From Brumimicrobium glaciale (GTDB lineage: Bacteria > Bacteroidota > Bacteroidia > Flavobacteriales_D > Crocinitomicaceae): DNA of 64,000 nucleotides. Under the pieces are notes generated by a model. It saw only the letters and a program-made list of their open reading frames with translations, did not search any database and was not told the DNA's origin. Every line of letters starts with the position of its first letter. Within the stretch, counting starts at the first letter, position 1. Made by a program: the position numbers and the translations under genes. The stretch lies in NCBI RefSeq assembly GCF_004152935.1, contig NZ_SETE01000004.1:248001-312000 (forward strand), read 5' to 3'. Below are positions 46,201 to 54,272 of this stretch, piece after piece.

Positions 46201-46562
46201 TTACTTTTCTTCCCGTTGAAGCTGAAACAAATGATTTAGACTTAACTATTGAAGGTGTTAAGTTCACAAAATCTGCTCCTGATGGTTATCAAGAATTCCT
46301 AAGCACGATGAGTAATGAATTTATCGTTTATCCTAATCCGTCAAATGGAAACCTTAAATGTGTTCTTTATAGCGAAGAAGAAAGTGATGCGAAAGTTACA
46401 CTTCATGACATAACTGGGAAAATTGTTTATTCTGCTCCAGTTAAATTGACTAAGGGAAGAAATGAATTACAGTTTGATTTAGAAAAACCAAAAGGTGTGT
46501 TGTTCTTCAATATCACAAGTTCTAAAACGAATTTCGGAACGAGTAGAGTGATGTTTAAATAG
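43296..46562 (+). CDS. choice-of-anchor A family T9SS protein with PKD and type A sorting domains
   Basis: A 1088-aa exported surface protein. It begins with a signal peptide (FFLSAIVILCSTLTFGQ). Residues about 28-345 match the choice-of-anchor A domain, with FNVFIENDMTLSTNESEGP and the closing HYALFAP. A PKD domain follows (WDFGDGTTS at about 386, then AGTYTVTLTTTN), then a second less regular Ig-like segment. Residues about 520-1000 form a large domain I cannot place; it is acidic and includes FEIKDGYEYDALIKVNGEI. The last 80 residues form the type A C-terminal sorting domain (VYPNPSNGN ... DITGKIVY). It is secreted by the type IX system and may act in adhesion. A terminator follows at 46603. 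Confidence 0.88.
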   Translation: MVRIYLKLNFFLSAIVILCSTLTFGQSPTHLAKGFNVFIENDMTLSTNESEGPVACGNDLILKGNYQVATNHSGNFLVNGTKIGLLVGGLVKYESGNQLYVNQNTYVKIGNSQGSNVWYYDQNNAASPIRITPSSNYNSSPRIMLQANSNQLGVGVNNNPVFEGNLVDFSNAFQKMRSISSSIAQCSGNAQLTNPNGQPIPNTNLPSQVKINLQNGINYLNVTGADMNNVQVFTYNQQPSASKVLIINVNAPGNFNWKVWNQAGVGFQNCPYILYNFYNTTNLKIQGNSTIEGTVYAPFADIEKIVNQSNIEGQVIGKSLNHKGGEMHYALFAPSITGCAPAPGVSPTSEFNTTNSSQCLNDNQFQFNNTSNTGSAVQPSAPLSYLWDFGDGTTSTDMNPSNIYASAGTYTVTLTTTNTYGSDTETLQITVHPTIDAIVTVTTTGVGTSTVTKYFTLTNSNQFSNFLWELSSIGSGLFVNQSNVSFDFTQAGYYEVIVTTIDNNGCENTNMIPVVIASDEVSTGNNGGLESESLGDAVSKQYANRKMKSIPTIFDKQSALKYNKIELLSNATKGGGNSQTLLEMFPTELEVGDNAYISSPTDILDYTTAEEVLSVDFSINEKTRGVVLGIKTIDKVYNHTKASCDRLNGAEILNVNTVQIEGYNFLAQAIKQRNGDVEYAISFVVGKNEDQTNYSLQTNWYVNEFTKSDEVYNFQVWTTSPEETNKLVKDILNNLISNTNIDQTEIQKLPKTYAAKVSREGIDMVIKLKSTAVEQSIEISMEEVYTETGGSALRYNPFKSEREQIVSFEIKDGYEYDALIKVNGEIQDAFYHADGNWGLDFDPTFTTIEEYTVSNDFERVYEENEMAIHRNVHIKAHSEFDYLTLYKSLLPGNTPEDYSAYKFLSFTAKGSGLLELGLVKSSVENWKNQYKATINVLEEERTYYIPFDYFNSTGTMQTIKANDLTMLTFTFLPVEAETNDLDLTIEGVKFTKSAPDGYQEFLSTMSNEFIVYPNPSNGNLKCVLYSEEESDAKVTLHDITGKIVYSAPVKLTKGRNELQFDLEKPKGVLFFNITSSKTNFGTSRVMFK

Positions 46563-46602
46563 AGTTTAAAGGTTATTTAAATAGTTATTAAACGTATGAA
46601 TT

Positions 46603-46634
46603 AAAGTCCAGACAGAGATGTTTGGACTTTTTTG
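46603..46634 (+). terminator. terminator of the choice-of-anchor gene
   Basis: AAAGTCCA ... TGGACTTT stem with a 12-nt loop and a TTTTTTG tail, 40 bp after the stop. Confidence 0.8.
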
Positions 46635-46848
46635 TTGAGATAATTATGATAACTCAAATTTATAAATTGCAATTTAAATTCTAATTTTAATTGTTTTATT
46701 TTAAGAAAACAAGTCCGTAAAGGTGATACTCTGACTGCATCTTTTCAAAAGAAACCGAGCGAGAGGATTATCCTAATTCTTTAGGGGGAAAATCAAAGGA
46801 ATGGAATCTTTTAGACGCTATATGATTTTGTGTGGATAATCATTTTAA

Positions 46849-47133
46849 TGGGTTGCAAAGCTAAGCCTTAATTCTTTTAAAAGGGATTCCTCAGTCGTTG
46901 CACTTCATCGGAATGACAGGGTTTTCGAGCGTTAGGTGGGAAGAAGGTTGCTGAAAACCCGCACATGATCTGTCATTCCGAATGATGACAAAATCTATGA
47001 TTTTCGGCACCAGAGGAATCCCCTCTTTCTTTTGCAAGAGTTCAATTTTACGTAAAAATTGTATGATGATTAATTGTTATAATCCGTAAATTAGTTAATC
47101 ATCAGTATTGATTTTCGACCTAACTTGTTAACC
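46849..47133. mobile_element. MITE-like element with imperfect terminal inverted repeats
   Basis: It starts TGGGTTGCAAAGCTAAGCC and ends with the near-complement CGACCTAACTTGTTAACC. Inside are GGGATTCCTCAG, CGGAATGACAGGG, CTGTCATTCCG and CAGAGGAATCCCC, the same nested inverted core as the 25-28 kb array. A second copy is at 57135-57452 and an inverted half at 42975-43172. No transposase gene is inside, so it would need one in trans. Confidence 0.75.
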
Positions 47134-47288
47134 TAAATTTTTATTCAAATCAAAAGCTTTTACAGCTAGTATAATTAAGTAGATCCAGAAGAGCGACATG
47201 TTAATAACCATGGACTAAAGTCCTTGGTAAAAAACAGGAACAAAACCCCTCAAAATCATATGTAGCGCTTTTTTTAATTCACAATAAC

Positions 47289-47320
47289 AAAAAAAAGTCC
47301 AGACATTAACGCCTGGACTT
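47289..47320 (-). terminator. terminator of pdhB
   Basis: On the minus strand, AAGTCCAG ... CTGGACTT followed by a run of T. It lies 25 bp after the pdhB stop. Confidence 0.8.
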
Positions 47321-47344
47321 CATTTTAAATATATTATGAAAATT

Positions 47345-48325
47345 CTAATTTCTATACATTGTCGCTTTTACTGCTTTCATGATTCTACTTACATTTGGCA
47401 ACGCTTCTTCCATCAACGGTGGAGAGAATGGGAATGGAGTATCAGATTGTGTTACTCTCATTACTGGCGCATCTAAATAATCAAATGCATAACGCTGTAA
47501 ATGATAAGCTATTTCAGATGAAATTGACGCTAGTGGCCAAGATTCTTCAACAACTACACAACGGTTTGTTTTCTTGATTGATTCAACAACTGTTTCATAA
47601 TCGATTGGTCTTACAGTACGCAAATCAATTACTTCACAAACAATTCCTTCTTTCTTTAATTCTTCTGCTGCTTTGAAAACTTCTTTGATGATCTTTCCGA
47701 AAGTTACGATGGTAACATCGCTTCCTTTTTGTTTTACATCAGCAACTCCAATTGGAATAAGGTATTCTCCTTCTGGAATTTCACCTTTATCTCCGTACAT
47801 TTTCTCAGATTCCAAGAAAACGATTGGACTTTCGTCACGAATTGCAGATTTCAATAATCCTTTAGCATCAGCTGGATTTGATGGAGTTACTACTTTTAAT
47901 CCTGGAACATGCGCATAAAAAGATTCAAACGCTTGTGAATGCGTTGCTCCTAATTGTCCAGCTGTACCATTTCCACCTCTAAATACGATTGGACAATGGT
48001 ATTGACCACCTGACATTTGCAACATTTTCGCTGCACTATTAATAATTTGGTCAGCTGCCAAAATAGCGAAGTTCCATGTCATGAATTCTACGATTGGACG
48101 TAAACCATTCATTGAAGCACCTACTGCTATTCCAGTAAAACCAAGTTCAGCAATAGGAGTGTCAATAACGCGTTTTTCTCCAAACTCGTCTAACATTCCT
48201 TGCGAAACTTTATATGCACCGTTATATTCGGCAACTTCTTCCCCCATTAGAAATACATTTTCATCACGACGCATCTCTTCTGACATCGCTTCTCTCAGGG
48301 CTTCTCTAAATTGAACTGTCTTCAT
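47345..48325 (-). CDS. pdhB: pyruvate dehydrogenase E1 component beta subunit
   Basis: A 326-aa transketolase-fold subunit of the pyruvate dehydrogenase complex, which decarboxylates pyruvate and passes acetyl to the E2 lipoyl group. The family segments are clear: FREALREAMSEEMRRDE, GEEVAEYNGAYKVSQG, DTPIAELGFTGIAVGAS, GGQYHCPIVFRGGNG and HSQAFESFYAHVPGLKVV. The E59-type Glu that activates thiamine diphosphate lies in the MGEEVAEYNGAY region. The alpha subunit and E2 genes are not adjacent. It starts at the ATG at 48325 and has its own terminator. Confidence 0.93.
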   Translation of the reverse strand: MKTVQFREALREAMSEEMRRDENVFLMGEEVAEYNGAYKVSQGMLDEFGEKRVIDTPIAELGFTGIAVGASMNGLRPIVEFMTWNFAILAADQIINSAAKMLQMSGGQYHCPIVFRGGNGTAGQLGATHSQAFESFYAHVPGLKVVTPSNPADAKGLLKSAIRDESPIVFLESEKMYGDKGEIPEGEYLIPIGVADVKQKGSDVTIVTFGKIIKEVFKAAEELKKEGIVCEVIDLRTVRPIDYETVVESIKKTNRCVVVEESWPLASISSEIAYHLQRYAFDYLDAPVMRVTQSDTPFPFSPPLMEEALPNVSRIMKAVKATMYRN

Positions 48326-48505
48326 TATTAAAGTCTTATATTTTCCTTTTAATTAAAAGTAAATTTACGTGGGTAAAACTAAGAATTTTTGCGTTGAACC
48401 TTAAAGAAACGGCATCTTTTTTCTTTAAATAATGCAAGGTTGAACTTATTCACTTATTTTTAGGGTTCATTGTTCACATAATTATTGATTAACCCAAAAT
48501 TTACT

Positions 48506-49477
48506 ATGAAAAAGATCGGAATACTTACTTCAGGAGGCGACGCACCAGGAATGAATGCTGCAATTCGCGCAATTACAAAAGCAGCAATGCACTATGGGAT
48601 TGAAGCTGTGGGTATCAGAGATGGTTTTGAAGGATTGATGAATGGTCGATTTATAAATATGAAATATACCGATGTTGACAACATTATTCAACGCGGAGGA
48701 ACAATTTTAGGATCTGCTCGTTGCCCAGAATTTAAAGATCCCGAAGCAAGAAAAAGTGCTGTTGCCCATGTTAAAGAAGCCGGAATTGATGGATTAATCG
48801 TAATTGGTGGAGATGGTTCTTTTCGTGGTGCAAATGTATTGGCCAAAGAGGTAGATATCCCAGTTATTGGGCTTCCAGGAACAATCGACAATGACTTATA
48901 TGGAACAGAAGCGACAATTGGATATGATACTGCATTAAACACTATTGTTGAGGCTGTAGATAAAATTCGAGATACTGCTACCTCACATAAACGGGTTTTC
49001 TTTGTTGAAGTAATGGGACGAGATTCAGGGTTTTTAGCCTTAAATTCAGCTATTGCATCTGGAGCAGAATCTGTTTTAATTCCTGAAACAATAACCGACA
49101 TAGTTGCAATTGCCAATCAAATAAAATCTCAAAATAAAGGACGCAGAAGCAGTATAATCATTGTTGCCGAAGGAGATGAAGAAGGCGGTGCGATGGACAT
49201 TATGCGAAAAATAAAACCTCATCTAGAAGACTTCAAATTACGCACCACAATCCTAGGACACATTCAAAGAGGTGGCTCTCCCTCCTATTATGACCGTGCT
49301 TTAGCAACTCGTTCTGGAATTATGGCAGTTGAACTTTTAATGGCTGGTGTTACAGAAAAAATGGTTGGAATTAAAGCCGATGAATTAATTACAGTTGACT
49401 TTAAAGATGCGATTGAAAAGAAAGCTATGCCTAAAATCGAAAGAGAAGAGCTTTTGTTGAAGTTGCTTACGAAGTAA
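48506..49477 (+). CDS. pfkA: ATP-dependent 6-phosphofructokinase
   Basis: A 323-aa glycolytic enzyme that phosphorylates fructose 6-phosphate. The ATP-site motif SGGDAPGMN (about 9-17), IGGDGSFRGA (about 100-109) and the catalytic PGTIDND (T126, D128, D130) are intact. The ATG at 48506 (MKKIGILTSGGD) fits the family; an upstream in-frame TTG at 48485 is unlikely. It is divergent from pdhB with about 180 bp between, so regulation could be shared. The product side feeds the same carbon flow as pgi, which is elsewhere in the window. Confidence 0.95.
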   Translation: MKKIGILTSGGDAPGMNAAIRAITKAAMHYGIEAVGIRDGFEGLMNGRFINMKYTDVDNIIQRGGTILGSARCPEFKDPEARKSAVAHVKEAGIDGLIVIGGDGSFRGANVLAKEVDIPVIGLPGTIDNDLYGTEATIGYDTALNTIVEAVDKIRDTATSHKRVFFVEVMGRDSGFLALNSAIASGAESVLIPETITDIVAIANQIKSQNKGRRSSIIIVAEGDEEGGAMDIMRKIKPHLEDFKLRTTILGHIQRGGSPSYYDRALATRSGIMAVELLMAGVTEKMVGIKADELITVDFKDAIEKKAMPKIEREELLLKLLTK

Positions 49478-49658
49478 TTATTAATGGTAAATTGATAATT
49501 CGTTAGGCGTGGTTGTTTTGGTTGTTTATCATCCTTTTTAATTGTCATTTAATAATCTATTTTCAAATGTTATTTATGAGATTGGTCTTGTTTTAGCGTG
49601 AATAAAGCATTTAGTTTTTGTATCTTAATTTAGATAAATATCAAAAACCACTTAATTC

Positions 49659-50225
49659 ATGAAAAACAATAAATACAGAAATGGTTCCTTTCGACTACAA
49701 TCTTGGGATTACCGAAATGATGGTGCTTATTTCGTAACAATAAACGCCGCAAACCACAAGCATTTTTTTGGTGAAATTAAAAATGGAACAATGCATCTCA
49801 ATGATATTGGAAAATTTGCTGAAGAATTTTGGATGGAAATACCTAATCACTTTGCTCACGTTCAATTGGAAAACTTTGTAGTAATGCCAAATCATACGCA
49901 TGGAATTTTAATTTTGAAAGGTTGCGCTGGTTTATCAAGTTCTAATGATACCAATAAACAAGCAGAACCGAAATCAAAATCTAAAATAAGAATTGGTGGA
50001 AAAAATGAAAATTGGAATCCTGGTAGTGTTGGTGTTATCATTAATCAATATAAAAGAATCGTAACAATCAATGCACGTAAGAAAAATCCTTCATTCGGTT
50101 GGCAGCCAAAATTTAATGATCATATCATTCGTAATTCTATATCATTTGAACGAATTCAAAATTATATAGAAAATAATCCTCAGAAATGGGAAGATGATAT
50201 TTTTAATGGGAAAAGGAAACGGTGA
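49659..50225 (+). CDS. Y1 transposase, REP-associated type
   Basis: A 188-aa HUH-type protein. It opens with YRNGSFRLQSWDYRNDGAYF as in the RAYT-like proteins of Bacteroidota. The HxH is H79 and H81 in MPNHTHGIL, and the candidate catalytic Tyr is Y169 in RIQNYIENNPQKW. A basic Ser/Lys insert (about 92-118) separates the two. No insertion-sequence ends are visible. The 150 bp after it hold a short TGTATGCATG repeat tract that may be its REP partner. It is unlike the 36330 transposase in length and motif detail. Confidence 0.88.
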   Translation: MKNNKYRNGSFRLQSWDYRNDGAYFVTINAANHKHFFGEIKNGTMHLNDIGKFAEEFWMEIPNHFAHVQLENFVVMPNHTHGILILKGCAGLSSSNDTNKQAEPKSKSKIRIGGKNENWNPGSVGVIINQYKRIVTINARKKNPSFGWQPKFNDHIIRNSISFERIQNYIENNPQKWEDDIFNGKRKR

Positions 50226-50239
50226 TGCTTATTGGGTTT

Positions 50240-50400
50240 GGTATGTTGGATTATCTTTGTTAGAAGGTTATGCATGCTGGTATGGATGAATGATGTGGTC
50301 CTATGCATATAATGTGTATGCTGTATGTATAAATGTTGGCGGTTCATTCATGTTGGGGGTGTATGCATGTTGGCGGTGTATGCATGCCCTAATAGGGCAA
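50240..50400. repeat. TGTATGCATG repeat tract with small hairpin
   Basis: GGTGTATGCATGTTGGC and GGTGTATGCATGCCC lie in tandem after looser TATGCAT copies (50260-50330). A hairpin TGCCCT-AAT-AGGGCA (50386-50400) closes the tract next to the following gene's end. Confidence 0.7.
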
Positions 50401-50402
50401 GC

Positions 50403-50837
50403 CTACTCCTCCAACAAATCCACAGGTGCAATCTTTTCTATTTCAGGCAAATTCTTTTCGATAAACGCAATTCCTTTTTCGGCATTGCGTTTTAAATTTG
50501 GCAAATGTAGAATTACCTTTTTACCAGATTTCATATTAAATTCTATAGCTGATATTCCAATTCCTGATTTATTTATGTTGATGCTTTGTATATCTTTTTT
50601 AGGTATAGAAATCTCATCGTAAGTGACTTTATTATCATCAACTTTTAGTTCTATTGGTTTTCGAGCGACTCTATGTGCTAAAACACCTGTTAATGTTAAC
50701 AATACAAGTCCAAGAAATATAACAAGATATTGATGGCCACCATTTCTTTGAATAAGTACTGGAATCACAATCCAAATTGGAGAAAGCAATGCAATAGCTA
50801 GGTAAAGTTTCTTTAATCGAATGGCGTACAGCTTCAT
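50403..50837 (-). CDS. small membrane protein, PH-domain-like
   Basis: A 144-aa protein with two membrane helices near the N-terminus (LYLAIALLSPIWIVIPVLI and YLVIFLGLVLLTLTGVL) and a soluble C-terminal half rich in beta-strand residues (KVDDNKVTYDEISIPKKDI, FNMKSGKKVILHLPNL). The layout is like small bPH/YdbS-type membrane proteins, but I cannot name the family. It starts at the ATG at 50837. The neighbours are a transposase gene and an oxidoreductase operon on the same strand, separated by repeats. Confidence 0.6.
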   Translation of the reverse strand: MKLYAIRLKKLYLAIALLSPIWIVIPVLIQRNGGHQYLVIFLGLVLLTLTGVLAHRVARKPIELKVDDNKVTYDEISIPKKDIQSININKSGIGISAIEFNMKSGKKVILHLPNLKRNAEKGIAFIEKNLPEIEKIAPVDLLEE

Positions 50838-50944
50838 TTTAATTATTAATTTTTATTGTTAAATTGTTAACGTTTTGGGGGTTGTTAGACTTGAAGAATT
50901 ATAGGTGGCTTGTAGGATGAATTTTCAAAATTTAATTGATTTGC

Positions 50945-51000
50945 ATGATGTAGGGACGATTTGCATGGTATAGGGACGATTTGCAAATCGTCCGTACCGT
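50945..51000. repeat. GGGACGATTTGCAAATCGTCC palindrome pair
   Basis: GTAGGGACGATTTGCATGG is followed by TAGGGACGATTTGCAAATCG and TCCGTAC; the second copy is a palindrome. It is the same family as 2362-2381 and 57782-57908. The 50838-51094 gap otherwise holds AT-rich simple repeats. Confidence 0.8.
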
Positions 51001-51094
51001 GCAAAATCAAATATAAATTTCATTCTTCGTTTAATAAATCCTCAGGCTCAATTACCTCTACTTCGCCGTTCGTAATTGAATTATTCCTAATTGA

Positions 51095-51787
51095 TTAAGG
51101 AGTAGTCGAACTCACAGGTAAAACTTTCCCATTAAAAAACTTCGGAGCTGTATAGGCAAAATCAACAATGAACTCAGCCATTTCAGATGCAGAAATTGGT
51201 GCTTGTAATCCAGGGAATGCCTCTTCCAACATCTCTGTTTGAGTTGCTCCTAAACACAAGCAATTCATTTTAATTTTTGTGTCTTTGTATTCTTCAGCAA
51301 AAAGTTCCGTGAAACTTGTTATTCCGGCCTTCGATGTTGAATAAGCGGATAATCCAGGGAATTTCACACTTCCTTGAAACGCTCCCATTGTTGAAATATT
51401 CACAATGTGCCCCCCTTCTTCTAGCATTTTGCCCACCATGAATTGCGTCGCGTGCATAACACCAATTGCGTTGGTTTGGTAACAAGCGTTAATGTCTTCT
51501 CTTGTTAATTCAAGAAAAGGCTTATTCACTAATTTTCCAGCGTTATTGATCACAATATCAACCGTAGGAAATTGGTCTAGCGTTTTCGCCATGTCAACAT
51601 GCAGGTCTTCCGACATTAAATCGATAAAACCTGAATGAATATTTTCAGCAGTAAAATTAGATTTCATTGCTTCAGTATTTCTCGATAAAGCAATAACAGT
51701 ATTGGATTTCTCTTTAGCAAATTGAAGGACTAATTCCTTACCAATCCCCCTACTTGCTCCGATAACTACAATTACCTTATTCGTCAT
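51095..51787 (-). CDS. short-chain dehydrogenase/reductase
   Basis: A 230-aa classical SDR. The cofactor motif is VIGASRGIGKEL at about 6-17, NNAG follows at about 80-83 (INNAGKLVN), and the catalytic Ser and YxxxK lie in NISTMGAF and YSTSKAG. It is probably NADP(H)-dependent, cytoplasmic, with an unknown substrate. Its ATG overlaps the end of the paaE-like gene by 11 bp, so it is translated with the epoxidase reductases and may act in phenylacetate metabolism. It starts at the ATG at 51787. Confidence 0.88.
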   Translation of the reverse strand: MTNKVIVVIGASRGIGKELVLQFAKEKSNTVIALSRNTEAMKSNFTAENIHSGFIDLMSEDLHVDMAKTLDQFPTVDIVINNAGKLVNKPFLELTREDINACYQTNAIGVMHATQFMVGKMLEEGGHIVNISTMGAFQGSVKFPGLSAYSTSKAGITSFTELFAEEYKDTKIKMNCLCLGATQTEMLEEAFPGLQAPISASEMAEFIVDFAYTAPKFFNGKVLPVSSTTP

Positions 51788-52886
51788 AACTTATAATTAA
51801 TTCTTCACTGTTTGGATGTGCTTGGCAAGTTAAAATGTAACCATCCTTAATTTCGCTATCTGTTAATGTAAAGTTCTTTTCCATAGTTGCAGAACCTTTT
51901 AAAACCTTCGCTTTACATGTACAGCAGATTGCTCCACGACATGAATATGGTGCATCGATTCCATGACTTTCAACTTCTTCAAGGATTGTATCTCCGTCAG
52001 TCGCCAATTCAAAAACCTCTTCTTCGTCGTCCAAAATGACAGTTACTTTCGATATTCCAGTGAAATTAGAAACTACTGACTCTTTAGTTGATTCCATTAA
52101 AACCGGCGTAGTAAATAATTCATAGAACATTTTCTCATCTGGAACACCAAACTTTTTCAATACATTTTGCGCATTGATAATTACTGGCTCAGGTCCACAT
52201 AAGTAGAATCCTTTCGCTTTAAGTAACTCTAAATTATTTTTGATAATACCGGTAATCACCTCTTCGGTCAACATTCCGTGTAAGTAACCTTCTTTTTCTT
52301 GTTCAGAAAATATATGCGTTGTTTTTACTTTATCTGCTGATAATAGATTCAATTCTTCTTCAAACATTATAGATTGGTCATTTCTATTTGCATAGAATAA
52401 ATCTAAATGTCCTTCTCCTGTTCCGTTGATTAATTTTGCAATGGACAACACAGGAGTAATTCCACTTCCTGCTGCAATGGCAACATAATTCCCATCAACT
52501 TTAGCCATCTTGAAATTTCCAATTGGAAAACTAACTTCGATTTCATCTCCAACCTTAGCTTTATCATTGAAATGAGAAGAAACAACTCCTTTCTCAACTT
52601 TCTTAATTCCAATTGCCAAAGGTTCATTAACATCACTACAAATAGAATAAGAACGGTGTTCCGCTTTTCCATTGATGTCCATTATCAAATTCAAATATTG
52701 ACCTGGAACGTAAGCATAACTTACTTTCAATGCCTCAGGAACTTCAAAAACAACTTTTACTGCATCTTCAGTCAATCGGTCAATTTGTTTGATTTTAAGA
52801 ACAGCACTCGATTGCTCTTTTGTAGCTTTCTTATTGTCTTTGCTTGACTCCTTCTTCCCCCCAAACACTTTTTTAAACAAACTCAT
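51777..52886 (-). CDS. PaaE-like ferredoxin reductase, paralogue 2
   Basis: A 369-aa flavin reductase. An FAD-binding barrel (about residues 28-130, VPGQYLNLIM and HRSYSICS) is followed by an NAD-binding domain (about 135-270, AAGSGITPVLSIAKL) and a C-terminal plant-type [2Fe-2S] domain with CRGAICCTC (about 310-318) and a last Cys in ILTCQAHP. The N-terminus has an extra Lys/Ser-rich tail (MSLFKKVFGGKKESSKDNKK). PaaE passes electrons from NADPH to the diiron PaaA epoxidase. It is one of two paaE-like genes in a row here, so it could serve another oxygenase or be a variant partner. Confidence 0.88.
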   Translation of the reverse strand: MSLFKKVFGGKKESSKDNKKATKEQSSAVLKIKQIDRLTEDAVKVVFEVPEALKVSYAYVPGQYLNLIMDINGKAEHRSYSICSDVNEPLAIGIKKVEKGVVSSHFNDKAKVGDEIEVSFPIGNFKMAKVDGNYVAIAAGSGITPVLSIAKLINGTGEGHLDLFYANRNDQSIMFEEELNLLSADKVKTTHIFSEQEKEGYLHGMLTEEVITGIIKNNLELLKAKGFYLCGPEPVIINAQNVLKKFGVPDEKMFYELFTTPVLMESTKESVVSNFTGISKVTVILDDEEEVFELATDGDTILEEVESHGIDAPYSCRGAICCTCKAKVLKGSATMEKNFTLTDSEIKDGYILTCQAHPNSEELIISYDE

Positions 52887-52906
52887 ATCTATCTTTTATA
52901 TCGTTA

Positions 52907-53980
52907 TTATTCATCAAAAGAAACTACCAACTTTTCACTTATCGGATGTGCTTGACAAGTTAAAATATATCCGGCTTCAACTTCGTCAGCTTCTAGCGCA
53001 TAGTTAACATCCATTCTTGCTGAACCTTCCAAAACTTTTGCTTTACAAGTACAACAAACACCGCCTTTACATGAAAAAGGTACATCAGCACCCGCTTTTG
53101 CAGCTGCATCTAAAATACTTTCTCCATCACTTTGCAAATTCAATAAAATCTCCTCACCATCTAGAATAACCTTAATATTAGCTTCTACTTTTTCAGCAGC
53201 AGCAACAGTTGGTAATGGTTTTTTATTGGTTTGAGTTGGCGAAGTAAATAATTCAAAATGCACTTTCTTAGGATCAAAGCCAGCTTCTTCAAAAACATCT
53301 TTTACAGCGTAAATAGTTGGTTCAGGACCACAAACAAATATTTCGTCTGTATCTTGACCTTCCAAAACTGCTTTATAAATACTTTCAATTTTATCTTTAT
53401 CCAATAAACCTTCTTGTAGTTTATTTCCTAATTTCTCATTACTAAATACATGCATCAAGCTAAACTTGTTCATGTATCTATTTTTCAAATCTTCTAATTC
53501 ATCACGGAAAATAATGTGGTCAACACCTCGATTACCATAAATCAAAGTAACATTACTTTTCTTCGCAGTATGCAAAATTGTTTTGATCAATGACATAACA
53601 GGAGTAATTCCACTTCCACCAGCAAAAAACAAGAATGATTTATTCGTATTTTCGTCAATTTCAGTAGTAAATGTTCCCATTGGCGTCATCACTTCAATTT
53701 CTTCTCCAACCTTCAATACATCATTTGCAAAAGTTGAGAACTTACCATTAACCATCTTTTTAACAGCTACACGCAATTCATTTTCCTGCAAACCAGTACA
53801 AATAGAGTAAGATCTTCTAACATCTTCACCATCAATTGTGGTTCTGAAAGTCACGTATTGACCTGGTGTATATTTATAATTCTCCGCAAACTCATTAGGG
53901 ACTGATAATGCAATAGATACAGCATCATTAGTTTCCTGACGAATATCTTTTACTTTTAATGTGTGAAATCTTGGATTCAT
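52907..53980 (-). CDS. paaE: 1,2-phenylacetyl-CoA epoxidase reductase subunit PaaE
   Basis: A 357-aa NADPH reductase with the same three domains as its neighbour: FAD barrel (YTPGQYVTFRTT, RRSYSICTG), NAD domain (FAGGSGITPVMSLIKT) and [2Fe-2S] domain with CKGGVCCTC (about 302-310) and a final Cys in ILTCQAHP. It lacks the basic N-terminal tail of the paralogue and reads more like textbook PaaE. The ATG at 53980 (MNPRFHTLKV) is preferred over one three codons upstream. It is divergent from paaABCD, 290 bp away, and the intergenic region presumably drives both. Confidence 0.9.
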   Translation of the reverse strand: MNPRFHTLKVKDIRQETNDAVSIALSVPNEFAENYKYTPGQYVTFRTTIDGEDVRRSYSICTGLQENELRVAVKKMVNGKFSTFANDVLKVGEEIEVMTPMGTFTTEIDENTNKSFLFFAGGSGITPVMSLIKTILHTAKKSNVTLIYGNRGVDHIIFRDELEDLKNRYMNKFSLMHVFSNEKLGNKLQEGLLDKDKIESIYKAVLEGQDTDEIFVCGPEPTIYAVKDVFEEAGFDPKKVHFELFTSPTQTNKKPLPTVAAAEKVEANIKVILDGEEILLNLQSDGESILDAAAKAGADVPFSCKGGVCCTCKAKVLEGSARMDVNYALEADEVEAGYILTCQAHPISEKLVVSFDE

Positions 53981-54272
53981 AATTTTCAAATTCTGTGCTT
54001 ACAAAATTAACAACTAAAGGCAATTTTCTTGGATTCCGTGGTAAAAAGTTATATCTTATTGCAACATTGATTTTAAAAGTGACATTTAAGCTCTTTTCAG
54101 CCATTAGGATTATATATTGTTGAACTTATGCTTAATTATATTGTTTTAACTGGTAAAAAGTAAGATAAACAGAAAGTAGAGTTGATAATCAAGATAAGAA
54201 ATCGTAATTATTTTATAAATTTGTAGAGGAGCTGATTTTCACAAAAGATTTGCGCTCAAAAAACTAAAAAAC

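Larger units (their letters stand above)
46563..47344. other. intergenic region with MITE-like element and two terminators
   Basis: Between converging genes. It contains the terminator of the surface-protein gene, the element at 46849-47133, a single REP-like unit with decayed stem (GATCCAGAAGAGCGACATG near 47182), a CATGGACTAAAGTCCTTGG hairpin near 47208, and the minus-strand terminator of pdhB. No gene is seen. Confidence 0.75.

Noticed and set aside
42899-47150. Composite transposon carrying the choice-of-anchor gene
   Set aside because: The left copy is only a half element and no transposase is inside; kept only as a possible inverted-flank structure.
48688-49116. 142-codon minus-strand frame inside pfkA
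   Set aside because: It is the antisense shadow of a clearly coding gene.
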